A stretch of DNA of 64,000 nucleotides, taken from positions 1 through 64,000 of the forward strand of contig JAOZFH010000025.1 in assembly GCA_027491415.1 (NCBI GenBank), read 5' to 3'. The notes below the pieces were generated by a model. That model saw nothing but the letters and a program-made list of their open reading frames with translations, ran no database searches and was not told the DNA's origin. Origin of the DNA: Thermoproteota archaeon. GTDB lineage: Archaea; Korarchaeota; Korarchaeia; Korarchaeales; Korarchaeaceae. The position numbers and the translations under genes were made by a program. Of this stretch, positions 41,447-49,298 are shown one piece after another (the stretch's first letter is position 1; each line of letters begins with the position of its first letter).

Positions 41447-42150
41447 GACCCCTGGGCCTCAGCGCCATAGAACTCCTCGAGTCCCTCCCACCAGAGCTCG
41501 TCTCAGCGGTTACGGAGGCTCTCAAATCACTCGGCCTCTCCCCCGGGGATCCGCTGGACGACGATCACCTCACGAAGATTTTCAGGGAAGTCTCCCGGTC
41601 TCTCGGCAAGGCGAGAGCTTACCAGGCGTTCCGCGAGGCGGGCGTGGTGAGGGGGATCACCAGGGCGAAGGCCTTCGTGGTGGGAGACGCCGCGGTGGGG
41701 AAGACGACGTTCTGCGTCAAGCTGGCGACGGGAAGGTTCAAAGAGGAGTACAAGGTGACGGTCGGGGTCGACTTCTACACGCTCGACCTGATAAGCGGTG
41801 GCAGGCTTGTGAAGCTGGTGCTCTGGGATCTAGCAGGCCAGGAGAGGTTCGGCCTGGTGAGACCGAACTTCTACGCCGGATCCTGCGGGGGTTTCATTGC
41901 ATTCGCCTTGGACAGGCCCGAGACCCTTCGCAGCGTGCCGGGGTGGGTCAGGGAGATAGAGGAGAACGTGGGAAGGAAGGTTCCGGCCGTTCTGATCGGC
42001 ACCAAGCTGGACCTCTCCCCAAGTCTTCCCGAGGCCTCGAACATCGCCGAGGAACTGGACCTGGTGGGCTACGTGCCCGTGAGCTCGAAGACCGGGGAGA
42101 ACCTCATGAGAGCCGTCAGGACGCTCATTTCGGCCTGCGTCAACATCTAG
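41437..42150 (+). CDS. Ras-like small GTPase with N-terminal helical extension
   Basis: The 237-aa protein has an N-terminal helical part of about 75 residues, then the small GTPase fold: G1 GDAAVGKT (83-90), G2 Thr near residue 108 in TVGVDFY, G3 WDLAGQE (130-136) and G5 SSK (216-218). The G4 element reads GTKLD, so the canonical Asn of NKxD is replaced by Thr. The DLAGQE motif contains the Gln that catalyses GTP hydrolysis in Rab/Ras proteins. It overlaps the longin-like gene and probably cycles on it. No lipid-anchor motif is visible at the C-terminus. Confidence 0.85.
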   Translation: MGVRPLGLSAIELLESLPPELVSAVTEALKSLGLSPGDPLDDDHLTKIFREVSRSLGKARAYQAFREAGVVRGITRAKAFVVGDAAVGKTTFCVKLATGRFKEEYKVTVGVDFYTLDLISGGRLVKLVLWDLAGQERFGLVRPNFYAGSCGGFIAFALDRPETLRSVPGWVREIEENVGRKVPAVLIGTKLDLSPSLPEASNIAEELDLVGYVPVSSKTGENLMRAVRTLISACVNI

Positions 42151-42151
42151 A

Positions 42152-43450
42152 TTACTTTCTCCTCCTTTCCTCGACGAATAGTGCGAACACCGCCAGGGCG
42201 GCCATGCCTATAGCAGATCCTATCCAGAAGGAGACCGAGATGCCCGGCAGGACGGCCCCCAGGATGTGGATCTCCCTACCTTGGCAGGACCTGTAGAGGT
42301 ACCCGCCCAGTATCGGACCGATCACGGCTCCGACGTTGAAGGCAGCTTGCACGGTCCCGAATACCTTACCCCTCATGCTCTCGGGTACTAGGTCTGCCTG
42401 CAGAGCCCTCATGACCGGCTGAAAGGAGTTGAACGCCACGGACCTAGCGGTAGCCAGCGCGGTGAGATCCCTCACACTCTTGGCTATTGGGATCAGGGCC
42501 GTCATGACCCTAGAGGCGAAGCCCCCCGCTATCACTATGGCCTTCCTGCCCACGGCGTCCGAGAGCCTCCCAGCTGGGTATGCCGCGAGCATCCCCACCA
42601 GCCCAGAGATTGTGGTGATCGCGGCCAACGCGGCCGGGTCTGCGTCAACGTACTGGACAACGAACAGCCCCATCAGGGGCCCCGAGAACCCCATGGCTAT
42701 TCCGTTCGCCACGGCCATGAGGTAAATCGCGTTTATGCTCCTCCGGACGGAGGGATCGACCTCCCGATCCTCCGACTCCCCTCCCTGAGACGACGGAAGG
42801 ATCTCACTCCTTGGCTCGACGCGTGGTTCCTTGAGCAGGAGGGCTGCGGGGAGCCCGAGCAGGGAGAAAAGTGTCAAGAAGAGGAAGGGAAACTTGAGGG
42901 CCCTCTCGACGTCTCTGATTCCCAAGTAGAAGACTCCGAACTTGTAGGCCGTCACCCCGAGGGCCGGGCCGGTGATGAACGCCAGGTTGGTCGCGACCAT
43001 ATACACCGCCATGGCCCTCCCCCTCCTCTCGCTCCCCGTTGAGTCCATCAGGAGGGCCTCGGCCACCGGCCAGACCATGGCTGAGGCGACTCCCTGAAGG
43101 CCCCTGATGAGGTAGAGCTGGTTGAGGCTGTTCGCCAGCAAGTATCCGAGGGAGAGGAGGACGTACATGATCGAACCAGACGCTATGAGCCTCTTCCTCC
43201 CAACCTTGTCGCTCAGGGATCCAAAGTATCGGGCCAGGAACGCCCTGGTCAGCATGAAGGCCGATATGAGGGTGCCATACTCCACCGCGTAGCTCCCCGC
43301 CCCGCCGATCGTTCCAAGGGTCTCCGGAAGCTCTCTAAGCTCTCCGACGAGATACAGCATGTAGTACGGTATTATTCCCATGATGGCGCCGTAGCCTAGG
43401 CTGATGACGAACGCGAGCCAGGAGAGGAGTGTGAGATTTCGTCTGTACAA
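42152..43450 (-). CDS. MFS transporter
   Basis: The 432-aa protein has twelve predicted membrane segments and the MFS loop motif GSLSDKVGRKRLI between helices 2 and 3, with a repeat GRLSDAVGRKAIVI in the second half. A hydrophilic central loop follows helix 6 (RSEILPSSQGGESED). Substrate is unknown; multidrug or small-molecule export is usual for such families. TTG 43450 is chosen because GTTAATATTT at 43475-43484 is a good TATA box at 25-34 bp, and the first helix starts there; the frame extends further upstream. It converges with the GTPase gene with no gap. Confidence 0.85.
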   Translation of the reverse strand: MYRRNLTLLSWLAFVISLGYGAIMGIIPYYMLYLVGELRELPETLGTIGGAGSYAVEYGTLISAFMLTRAFLARYFGSLSDKVGRKRLIASGSIMYVLLSLGYLLANSLNQLYLIRGLQGVASAMVWPVAEALLMDSTGSERRGRAMAVYMVATNLAFITGPALGVTAYKFGVFYLGIRDVERALKFPFLFLTLFSLLGLPAALLLKEPRVEPRSEILPSSQGGESEDREVDPSVRRSINAIYLMAVANGIAMGFSGPLMGLFVVQYVDADPAALAAITTISGLVGMLAAYPAGRLSDAVGRKAIVIAGGFASRVMTALIPIAKSVRDLTALATARSVAFNSFQPVMRALQADLVPESMRGKVFGTVQAAFNVGAVIGPILGGYLYRSCQGREIHILGAVLPGISVSFWIGSAIGMAALAVFALFVEERRRK

Positions 43451-43474
43451 GCTCGCGGGCCCTTCTGAACGGGA

Positions 43475-43484
43475 GTTAATATTT
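43475..43484 (-). promoter_or_regulatory. TATA box of the MFS gene
   Basis: The minus-strand AAATATTAAC lies 25-34 bp before TTG 43450 and is the main reason to choose that start. Confidence 0.5.
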
Positions 43485-43708
43485 CTTACTGAACTTGACC
43501 CAGCGGACGGCCTGCGGACCCCGGGACGCGCTTTAACTGAGATGAATCCGCGACTATATGGAGTCATATCAGATCAATACTCTCCATTTTCGAATCGAGC
43601 GGTTCAGCACCCCCTGACTTTGGGTGAATTCCGGATCAAACCGGGGCGCCGGACCTAGGGGCACCTTCTGCCTATTTCAGGCGATTTGTTTAAGAAGTTT
43701 TTCTAGGG

Positions 43709-43719
43709 TAGTTTATATA
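43709..43719 (+). promoter_or_regulatory. TATA box of the second KaiC-like gene
   Basis: AGTTTATATAG lies 35-45 bp before ATG 43754, so the mRNA would have a leader of roughly 10-15 nt. Confidence 0.5.
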
Positions 43720-43753
43720 GTGAAAAGAGGTAAGCACACGTGAAGTAATCGGA

Positions 43754-45091
43754 ATGAGTGAGGAAGGCGAGGTTGCGGGCGCGCCCCGCAGGTTGAGTCT
43801 CGGGGTAGACCCGCTTGACTTGTTGTTGGATGGGGTTCAGCCTGGATCGATCCTAACAATGTTAGGGCCGCCAGGATCTGGGGCGAGCACACTTGCTGTG
43901 GAATTTCTGCTAAAAGACGTCGCAAGGGGGGAGAGGGCCGCGGTTCTCCTGACCACGCGGAGAACCTGGGAGCTCCTGAGGATCGCCGAGGCCTACGGGC
44001 AGGAACTGAAGAAGGGGCTGGACGGCAGACTGATCAAGGTCGTGGAGATCGAAAACCCGTTCGCTCAGAGCGAGGTGAACGAGTCCCTGGTCGAGTTCTT
44101 CACGGCCCTCGAGGAGTTCAAGCCGAGCCGCGTCTACGTAGACGTGATAGACCCCCTCCTAGTGACCCTCGGACGAAGGGGTCTGATGTCGGGGCTCATA
44201 GGGCCACTGATCGAACTCTCCCGCAGAAAGAAGCTTCTGACGCTCATCAGATGTGCGACGCCTAGGACGTACTCTCTCCTCTCCCAGTTCTCGACGGGGG
44301 CCTTTAGACTGGAGTGGAGCCCCGAGACGAGGGAGGGGGGTAGCCTGAGGAAGCTTGTGCTGGACAACCTCCGCGACATCCCGCACCTAGAGTCCTCGAC
44401 CGAGTTTAAGTTAATTCCAGGAGACGGGATAAGGGCGATAAGGCCCGGAGAACTCCCTGAGTGGCTGGAGCGAATCCCCTCGGGACTCCCGGATCTGGAC
44501 TCCGCCATCGGAGGTGGATACCCCTCGGGCTCGATGGTGCTGATCTCCGGCGGCCCTGGCTCCGGGAAGACCCTCCTCGCCCTCAAGTCCTCCGCGATTC
44601 TATCCAGTCGAGAACTGCGGGCTCTCTTCGTCAGCTTCGCGGAAGGTTCAGAGGACATCCTCAGGAGGGTCCGATCCATTGGAAACGAGGTGACCGACTT
44701 CAGGGCCGTGGGAGCTGATCCCTCCATCGGATCCGTTGCGAGGCACATTCAGGAGCTGAAGGGGGCTCTCACTGAGCACAGCCCAGACGTCGTGGTCGTG
44801 GACGCCTTGGAACTCATGGTCTCCCTGCTGGACAGGTGGGAGGAGGGCCTGAGGTACCTGAGATTTCTGAGGGGGTGGGTCAGGGATTCAAAGGGACTGG
44901 CAGTCGTGTCGACGGGTAAGAATCCCTTGGTGGAGCTTGCCAGCCCATTGTTCGACGTCTCGCTGGAGCTGGAGGTCCTAGAGGTGGGCGACCGCCTAGT
45001 GAGGACGCTTAAGGTCCGGAAGGTGTCCTACGGTGGTGGGTCGGCGAGGAGGATACCCCTCTCCAGCTTAGACGGGTCAGGCTCGAGGTAG
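43754..45091 (+). CDS. KaiC-like ATPase with broken first P-loop
   Basis: The 445-aa protein has two RecA-type domains. The first P-loop reads GPPGSGAST (residues 38-46), with Ala where the catalytic Lys should be; the second is intact (GGPGSGKTLL, about residue 260). Walker B-like strands RVYVDVIDPL and VVVVDALELM are both present. So only the second domain can hydrolyse ATP in the normal way. The related KaiC-like protein at 33473 keeps both sites. A pseudo-ATPase half that regulates the other is an inference. Confidence 0.8.
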   Translation: MSEEGEVAGAPRRLSLGVDPLDLLLDGVQPGSILTMLGPPGSGASTLAVEFLLKDVARGERAAVLLTTRRTWELLRIAEAYGQELKKGLDGRLIKVVEIENPFAQSEVNESLVEFFTALEEFKPSRVYVDVIDPLLVTLGRRGLMSGLIGPLIELSRRKKLLTLIRCATPRTYSLLSQFSTGAFRLEWSPETREGGSLRKLVLDNLRDIPHLESSTEFKLIPGDGIRAIRPGELPEWLERIPSGLPDLDSAIGGGYPSGSMVLISGGPGSGKTLLALKSSAILSSRELRALFVSFAEGSEDILRRVRSIGNEVTDFRAVGADPSIGSVARHIQELKGALTEHSPDVVVVDALELMVSLLDRWEEGLRYLRFLRGWVRDSKGLAVVSTGKNPLVELASPLFDVSLELEVLEVGDRLVRTLKVRKVSYGGGSARRIPLSSLDGSGSR

Positions 45092-45131
45092 CCGATCAAA
45101 CCTTTATCCTGATCCGGGCTAATGGCCGCAC

Positions 45132-45902
45132 GTGCTCGGAGATCGAATTCTAGGCGTGCTTGGTGGAATGGGGCCTGAGGCCACGGCGTACTTCATTTAC
45201 CTGATTACGGAACTCACCCCCGCCGAGAGGGACCAAGACCACATCCCCATGGTGGTGATCAGCGACCCCAAGATCCCAGACAGGAGCGAGGCCATCCTGA
45301 GCGGGGGTCCGAGCCCGGTGGGCAGGGCCCTCCAAGACCTCCGCATATTGGAGAGCCTGGGGGTGGAGCTGGTGGCGATCCCGTGCAACACGTTCTTCCA
45401 CTTCTACGAGGAGGTTGCCCGGGGCACCCCCTTGGAGATAGTTCACATGCCCCGCCTGACGGCCGAGCTCCTCGCGGACGCCGGAGTTCGGGCGGTCGGC
45501 CTCTTGGGAACGACTGGACTAGTCAAGTCGGGTCTCTACCAGAGGCTCCTGACGGACAGGGGGGTAGAGGTGGTCCTTCCTGACGAGCAGACGCAGGCCG
45601 AGGTGATGAGGGCGATATACGAGATCAAGGCTGGCCGAAAGTCGGGAGCGAGGCTGGCCCTGATCCGCGCGTCCCGTAGGCTCTTGGATCGTGGAGCCCA
45701 GCTGATCGTCGAGGGCTGCACCGAGATCCCCCTCGTGCTCAGGGGCGAGCCCCTCCCCCTGCTGGATCCGATGGAGGTGATGGGTAGGGCGTGCGTGGAC
45801 AGGTTCAAGGGCACGGCGCTGCTGACCGAGCTGAGGGCCCAGCTTGCGGAGGGAGACTCTCGATCGCCGACCAGAGGGCTCTCCGGTGCTCTTCCCCGAT
45901 GA
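45132..45902 (+). CDS. Aspartate/glutamate racemase family protein
   Basis: The 256-aa protein has LGVLGGMGPEAT at the start, PCNT with the first catalytic Cys, and GCTEIPLVL with the second, the two-cysteine arrangement of PLP-independent Asp/Glu racemases. It interconverts L- and D-aspartate or related acids. In archaea, D-amino acids occur in some proteins and wall polymers; the role here is unknown. The GTG at 45132 follows CCTTTATCC at 45101-45109. Its last 98 bp overlap the convergent DUF116-like gene. Confidence 0.88.
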   Translation: MLGDRILGVLGGMGPEATAYFIYLITELTPAERDQDHIPMVVISDPKIPDRSEAILSGGPSPVGRALQDLRILESLGVELVAIPCNTFFHFYEEVARGTPLEIVHMPRLTAELLADAGVRAVGLLGTTGLVKSGLYQRLLTDRGVEVVLPDEQTQAEVMRAIYEIKAGRKSGARLALIRASRRLLDRGAQLIVEGCTEIPLVLRGEPLPLLDPMEVMGRACVDRFKGTALLTELRAQLAEGDSRSPTRGLSGALPR

Positions 45903-46344
45903 AGGTCACCCTCTGGAGCCTGTCGGAGTAAACCTCGGGCACCTCTCGGGACTTGCAGCCAGGCCCTAGGGATATCGGGATGGTCTCGGCGAGGCTCCCC
46001 AGCTCCCTGGCCCCCCTCTCGGAGTAGGCGTCGCAGGCCATACCCACAACCGCGTCGGGCCTCAAGAGTTCCACGATCTGAGCTACCTCGTCGTAGCTTA
46101 CAACTATCTTGACAAGGACGTCGATCCCCAGCTCTCTCGCGCGGAGAGCCAGTCTCACGACGTCCCGAACGCCGCAACCCTCTTCCGCGCACAACTCGCC
46201 TAGGCAGATGGAGTTGAGCCTCCTGATGCCCCCGCGGGGATCCACTGCGGGACACTTGGGGGACTTAGCGCAGGCGGGAACCAGCACAAGTACCTTGGGC
46301 AGCGGAACCACCGCCGAATATCGGATTGAGAAGCGAAACTCCAT
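45805..46344 (-). CDS. DUF116-like cysteine-rich protein
   Basis: The 179-aa protein has seven cysteines in the N-terminal half (VPACAKSPKCPAVD, then CLGELCAEEGCG), a Rossmann-like middle (GIDVLVKIVVSYDEVAQIVELLRPDAVVGMACDAYSERGARELG) and one more Cys in GPGCKS. The last part fits the DUF116 family pattern, and the cysteines may bind an iron-sulfur cluster or zinc. Function is not established. ATG 46344 is the best start. The long 3' overlap with the racemase gene is unusual and its C-terminal 33 residues are therefore constrained by both frames. Confidence 0.55.
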   Translation of the reverse strand: MEFRFSIRYSAVVPLPKVLVLVPACAKSPKCPAVDPRGGIRRLNSICLGELCAEEGCGVRDVVRLALRARELGIDVLVKIVVSYDEVAQIVELLRPDAVVGMACDAYSERGARELGSLAETIPISLGPGCKSREVPEVYSDRLQRVTFIGEEHRRALWSAIESLPPQAGPSARSAAPCP

Positions 46345-46515
46345 GCCGACAGACGATTCTTTTCGTAGGCGTCTCAGCGCGCAGACTCCTCCTAACTTCG
46401 CGTGCTGCGCGCGGCGGGCGCCATGGAGTAGCGCCACTGTCTGCCTTTTTTTGGTTATGTGGGTCGGTGAGAGCAGCGACGCGGACGTCTCCAACCGCTC
46501 CAGGGGGCCCTTCCA

Positions 46516-47403
46516 ATGAGGTTTCGTGCAGCTGCGGCCGCGATCTTGATCGCGCTGTTGACGGCCACTTTGGGGCCGTTTGCGGTCCCGGTCCAGTCAG
46601 AGAACCCCCAGCTGTCAGTCAGGGTTCGGCTGTTTTCCGACGGCTGGGCCGACGTGGAACTCTCCGTCAACCTGACGAAGGCAGAGGCCTTCACAGTCGT
46701 CCCGCTGATGGGGGATCCCGAGGCTCTGCTGGCGGTGGACGAGGACATGTCTCCCCTCAACTACTCCCTGGAGGACGGCTCCATCCTAATCGCTACCATG
46801 GGATCTCAGAGGGTCACGGTCTTCTACCAGACTCCCTCGCTCACGGCGAAGTCAGGGGGCGTCTGGAACGTTACCGTATCACCCAACGTCGCCTCGTGGA
46901 TAGTGATCACCCTACCCAATGGGTCCACAGTCGTAGGTCTCTCCGACGTCCCCGAGAGGATTGAGTCGGAAGGGGGGAGGATAACTCTCGCGTTCGTCTC
47001 GGACTCTGCGTGGGTCTCCTACGTGATCCCACCCCCAGTCGAGTCGGGTCGAGGGACGGCCGGGTCGGGCCCGGGGGCAACCGAGGGTGCGGTTCAGCGG
47101 GCCTCTTGGTGGGTTCCCGCGGCGGGCCTGGCCGCGGCAGCGGGGGTTGGAGCTGCGATCGCGCTGTCAACTCGGAATCGCCGAAGACCCTCCCCCGCGG
47201 GCGAGATGGACTCCACCGACGCGGCCATACTCGAGGGCCTCGCCCGCATGGGGGGAGAGGCGTACCAGGCCGACCTGATAAAGTCCCTCGGGCTGCCGAG
47301 GTCCACCGTCTGGAGGCGAATTAGGAGGCTGGCCGAGGAGGGACACGTGGAGCTCAGGGACGGGGAGAGGGGGAAGATCGTGAGGCTCAGACGAGCGGAG
47401 TGA
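46516..47403 (+). CDS. Membrane-anchored winged-helix regulator
   Basis: The 295-aa protein starts with a signal-anchor or signal peptide. A beta-rich extracellular domain of about 150 residues follows, then a Gly/Arg-rich linker, a second membrane helix near residue 197-216, a cytosolic basic stretch (TRNRRRPSPAGE) and a C-terminal winged helix (MDSTDAAILEGLARMGGEAYQADLIKSLGLPRSTVWRRIRRLAEEGHVEL). It may sense a signal outside the cell and change transcription directly, a one-component pattern common in archaea. Signal and targets are unknown. It overlaps the convergent membrane protease gene by 17 bp. Confidence 0.72.
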   Translation: MRFRAAAAAILIALLTATLGPFAVPVQSENPQLSVRVRLFSDGWADVELSVNLTKAEAFTVVPLMGDPEALLAVDEDMSPLNYSLEDGSILIATMGSQRVTVFYQTPSLTAKSGGVWNVTVSPNVASWIVITLPNGSTVVGLSDVPERIESEGGRITLAFVSDSAWVSYVIPPPVESGRGTAGSGPGATEGAVQRASWWVPAAGLAAAAGVGAAIALSTRNRRRPSPAGEMDSTDAAILEGLARMGGEAYQADLIKSLGLPRSTVWRRIRRLAEEGHVELRDGERGKIVRLRRAE

Positions 47404-48187
47404 CGCTCAGAGCGGCCACTCCAAGCAGCCAGAGGGCCACAGGGAGGGTCAGCCCGGGCAAAATCCTCCTCTTGGAGTATAGGAGGTGAAGGGTCAAGAC
47501 CACGCCCGTGTTGAGCAGGAGGAGGGTGAAGAGGGCGCCGACCAATCCGAACATTCTCGAAGAAGAGGCTGAGGCAAGAGAGTACGCGAACAGGTCACCC
47601 AACCCCATCGACACCCTTCCGTGGGTGACCATCATGGGCTTCAGCGGATCGTCGCGCAGGTTCACGCCGTCTGACGCCCCCGCAGAGGAGAACATCTCCC
47701 CCAAGGGTCCCCTGAAGATGGCGTACGCATCGTAGAGGGCCAGGCTGCCCAAGAAGATGAACGTGAAAACTTCGGGGAATGTGCTGACGAAGAGGTATGC
47801 CACCGCGGATGAGAGCAGGGCCTTCGAGGCGTTCCCGACCAAACCAGATCTCAGCCCCAGCCAGGTGAAGGCCGCGCCGAGCGGGACGGAGAGGGTCCAC
47901 GAAAGGCCCAGGGACTCGAGCACCTCCGCCAGCGAGAGCGCGGCCGCGTAGAAGAGGGAGATTAGCAGGAGCGCCTTTAGGACTCTGAGCCTACCCGTCT
48001 TTAAGAGATAAACCATGAGCGACGCCGTGGCAAAGAGCAGCAGGACGTAGAATGCGGAGAGACCTCCCGCTTGGACGGCCGTGAGTTCCACCTCTGGCCT
48101 AGGTCTCGTGGCTGCCACCATGGCCAGCGCAATGAGCTGAGCCAGACAAGGCCAGATCAGAACGGAGTACGCCCTATCACCCTCCAT
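47387..48187 (-). CDS. Presenilin/signal peptide peptidase-like GxGD aspartyl protease
   Basis: The 266-aa protein has about nine membrane segments. Two conserved acidic motifs are visible: ALYDAYAIF (YD) and SMGLGDLFAYS (GxGD), which carry the two catalytic Asp residues of intramembrane aspartyl proteases (archaeal presenilin homologues, DUF1119). The expected PAL motif near the last helix is only approximate (LPVALWLL). It cleaves membrane helices, perhaps signal-peptide remnants. It overlaps the end of the next gene upstream by 11 bp, so the two are translationally coupled. No substrate is evident. Confidence 0.8.
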   Translation of the reverse strand: MEGDRAYSVLIWPCLAQLIALAMVAATRPRPEVELTAVQAGGLSAFYVLLLFATASLMVYLLKTGRLRVLKALLLISLFYAAALSLAEVLESLGLSWTLSVPLGAAFTWLGLRSGLVGNASKALLSSAVAYLFVSTFPEVFTFIFLGSLALYDAYAIFRGPLGEMFSSAGASDGVNLRDDPLKPMMVTHGRVSMGLGDLFAYSLASASSSRMFGLVGALFTLLLLNTGVVLTLHLLYSKRRILPGLTLPVALWLLGVAALSVTPLV

Positions 48188-48674
48188 CTCCCTCACCCCG
48201 CCCCTTGAGGAGCTTTTCCTCCAGCTCGGGGTGCTTGGGGAGGACCTTAGAGAGAAACCGCTCGAGGGCGTTCAGCACGGCCCCATACTTGGACCAGAGC
48301 GTCTCCCCGGTCAGCTCGGATTTGGCAACCTCCGAGAACGCCACCGCGTAGCCGTCAGAAGTGGCCCCGCAGGCTGCCAGCCTGGCGTCGAGGGAGAGCC
48401 TCAGGAGGTCGGGGGCCACGGCGGACAAGTCCGTTGGGCTCAGCGGGAAGGGGAGGAGCGGCGCTGCGATGAGCACGGAGTCACCCTCGTCCAGGATCTG
48501 AACGGAGATCACGAGCCTTCTGACGCTTTTCTCCAGGCTCACCTCGATTAGCTCGGTCACCAGCACGCTCATGCTCTCCTCGTCGACGTAGATCCTTTCG
48601 GGCTCCACCCCGACATCCTCGAGGAGCCTGCTGAGACCCCTGAGGGTATCCCCGACGCCGTCAGTCTCCGACAA
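48177..48674 (-). CDS. Uncharacterised protein between mobB and the presenilin-like gene
   Basis: The 165-aa protein starts at TTG 48674 inside the end of mobB, with GGGGAGG about 10 bp upstream. The pattern (helix LRGLSRLLEDVG, several long strands such as MSVLVTELIEVSLE and SVLIAAPLLPFPL, and C-terminal helix KPxLEEKLLKG-like) suggests a YbjN or T3SS-chaperone-like fold. This is a guess from pattern only. It overlaps the genes on both sides (14 bp and 11 bp), so it is part of the operon mobB to presenilin-like protease. Function unknown. Confidence 0.5.
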   Translation of the reverse strand: MSETDGVGDTLRGLSRLLEDVGVEPERIYVDEESMSVLVTELIEVSLEKSVRRLVISVQILDEGDSVLIAAPLLPFPLSPTDLSAVAPDLLRLSLDARLAACGATSDGYAVAFSEVAKSELTGETLWSKYGAVLNALERFLSKVLPKHPELEEKLLKGRGEGDGG

Positions 48675-49209
48675 CGCGACCAGGCCTCCCCAGGCTGTGG
48701 AGGATACGCCGAGTGATCTCCCGGATCTCTTGAGGTTCAAATCTGGGCGCGCCCCCCTTGTCCCTCGCGGCCCGAACTCTCCATACCTCCCCCCCTGCCG
48801 ACTTGAGCATCTCCTCGATTCGGCGATCTCCCCCGATGACCACCTTCACGACGTCCTCCCTGGGGATCGCCTGGGACTTGAACCCCTCGATCAAGACCAC
48901 CCTCGCGCCCGGGTCGACGCACCTCACCACGCCGAGCGCGCCCTCCAGGTCCGTGGGGGCGGACCTGAAGACCGCGATCAGGTTTGGAGACGCGAGCACG
49001 ACCGTTGAGGCGCCGGCGGCAGCCATCCTCCAGCTGTCAGTGCCCGGCCTGTCGACCTCTGGGCTCGCCTCGTGCGTGTGCTTGATGGCGGCCGCCCTGA
49101 CCCCCGCCTCGGAGAGCGCCCTCAGGATGGCCTCCACGAGGGTCGTCTTTCCCGCCGCCTTCCCTCCCACGACGGCGACGAGCAGCGGCCCGCCGGGAGA
49201 CTCGCTCAT
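48661..49209 (-). CDS. mobB: Molybdopterin-guanine dinucleotide biosynthesis protein MobB
   Basis: The 182-aa protein has GGKAAGKTTL as Walker A, AAAIKHTHEASPEVDRPGTDSWRMAAAGAS with the conserved H and DTxR-like motif, and LIEGFKSQAIPRE, all typical of MobB. It binds GTP and helps MobA make the guanylated molybdenum or tungsten cofactor. ATG 49209 has TTTAAAATAG at 49230-49239 as TATA box, 21-30 bp upstream. Enzymes with the cofactor are not in this window. The operon also holds an uncharacterised gene and the presenilin-like gene. Confidence 0.88.
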   Translation of the reverse strand: MSESPGGPLLVAVVGGKAAGKTTLVEAILRALSEAGVRAAAIKHTHEASPEVDRPGTDSWRMAAAGASTVVLASPNLIAVFRSAPTDLEGALGVVRCVDPGARVVLIEGFKSQAIPREDVVKVVIGGDRRIEEMLKSAGGEVWRVRAARDKGGAPRFEPQEIREITRRILHSLGRPGRVVGD

Positions 49210-49229
49210 CCTGCCTCGCCCACCGACCT

Positions 49230-49239
49230 CTATTTTAAA
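49230..49239 (-). promoter_or_regulatory. TATA box of the mobB operon
   Basis: The minus-strand TTTAAAATAG lies 21-30 bp upstream of ATG 49209. The divergent radical-SAM gene has a separate box, GTTAATAACT at 49271-49280. Confidence 0.5.
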
Positions 49240-49298
49240 CGGCCTTCCCCCGACCCCGCGGATCACGAGGGTTAATAACTCCGGACCGACCTCCTATT

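Larger units (their letters stand above)
43451..43753. other. Intergenic region with two promoters
   Basis: No gene is supported in this 303-bp gap. It holds the TATA box of the MFS gene (GTTAATATTT, 43475-43484) and, at 43709-43719, AGTTTATATAG upstream of the second KaiC-like gene. The middle section contains no long coding frame with consistent codon use, no tRNA and no clear repeat. Confidence 0.4.

Noticed and set aside
43590-43660. A tRNA-like fold near 43600-43660
   Set aside because: A short CCGG stem around ATCAAA is visible, but the T-loop consensus, anticodon stem and acceptor stem are not.
46345-46515. Promoter or RNA gene between the DUF116-like and HTH genes
   Set aside because: A T-rich stretch (46444-46458) is present, but the distance to ATG 46516 is too long for a normal leaderless start and no folded RNA is convincing.
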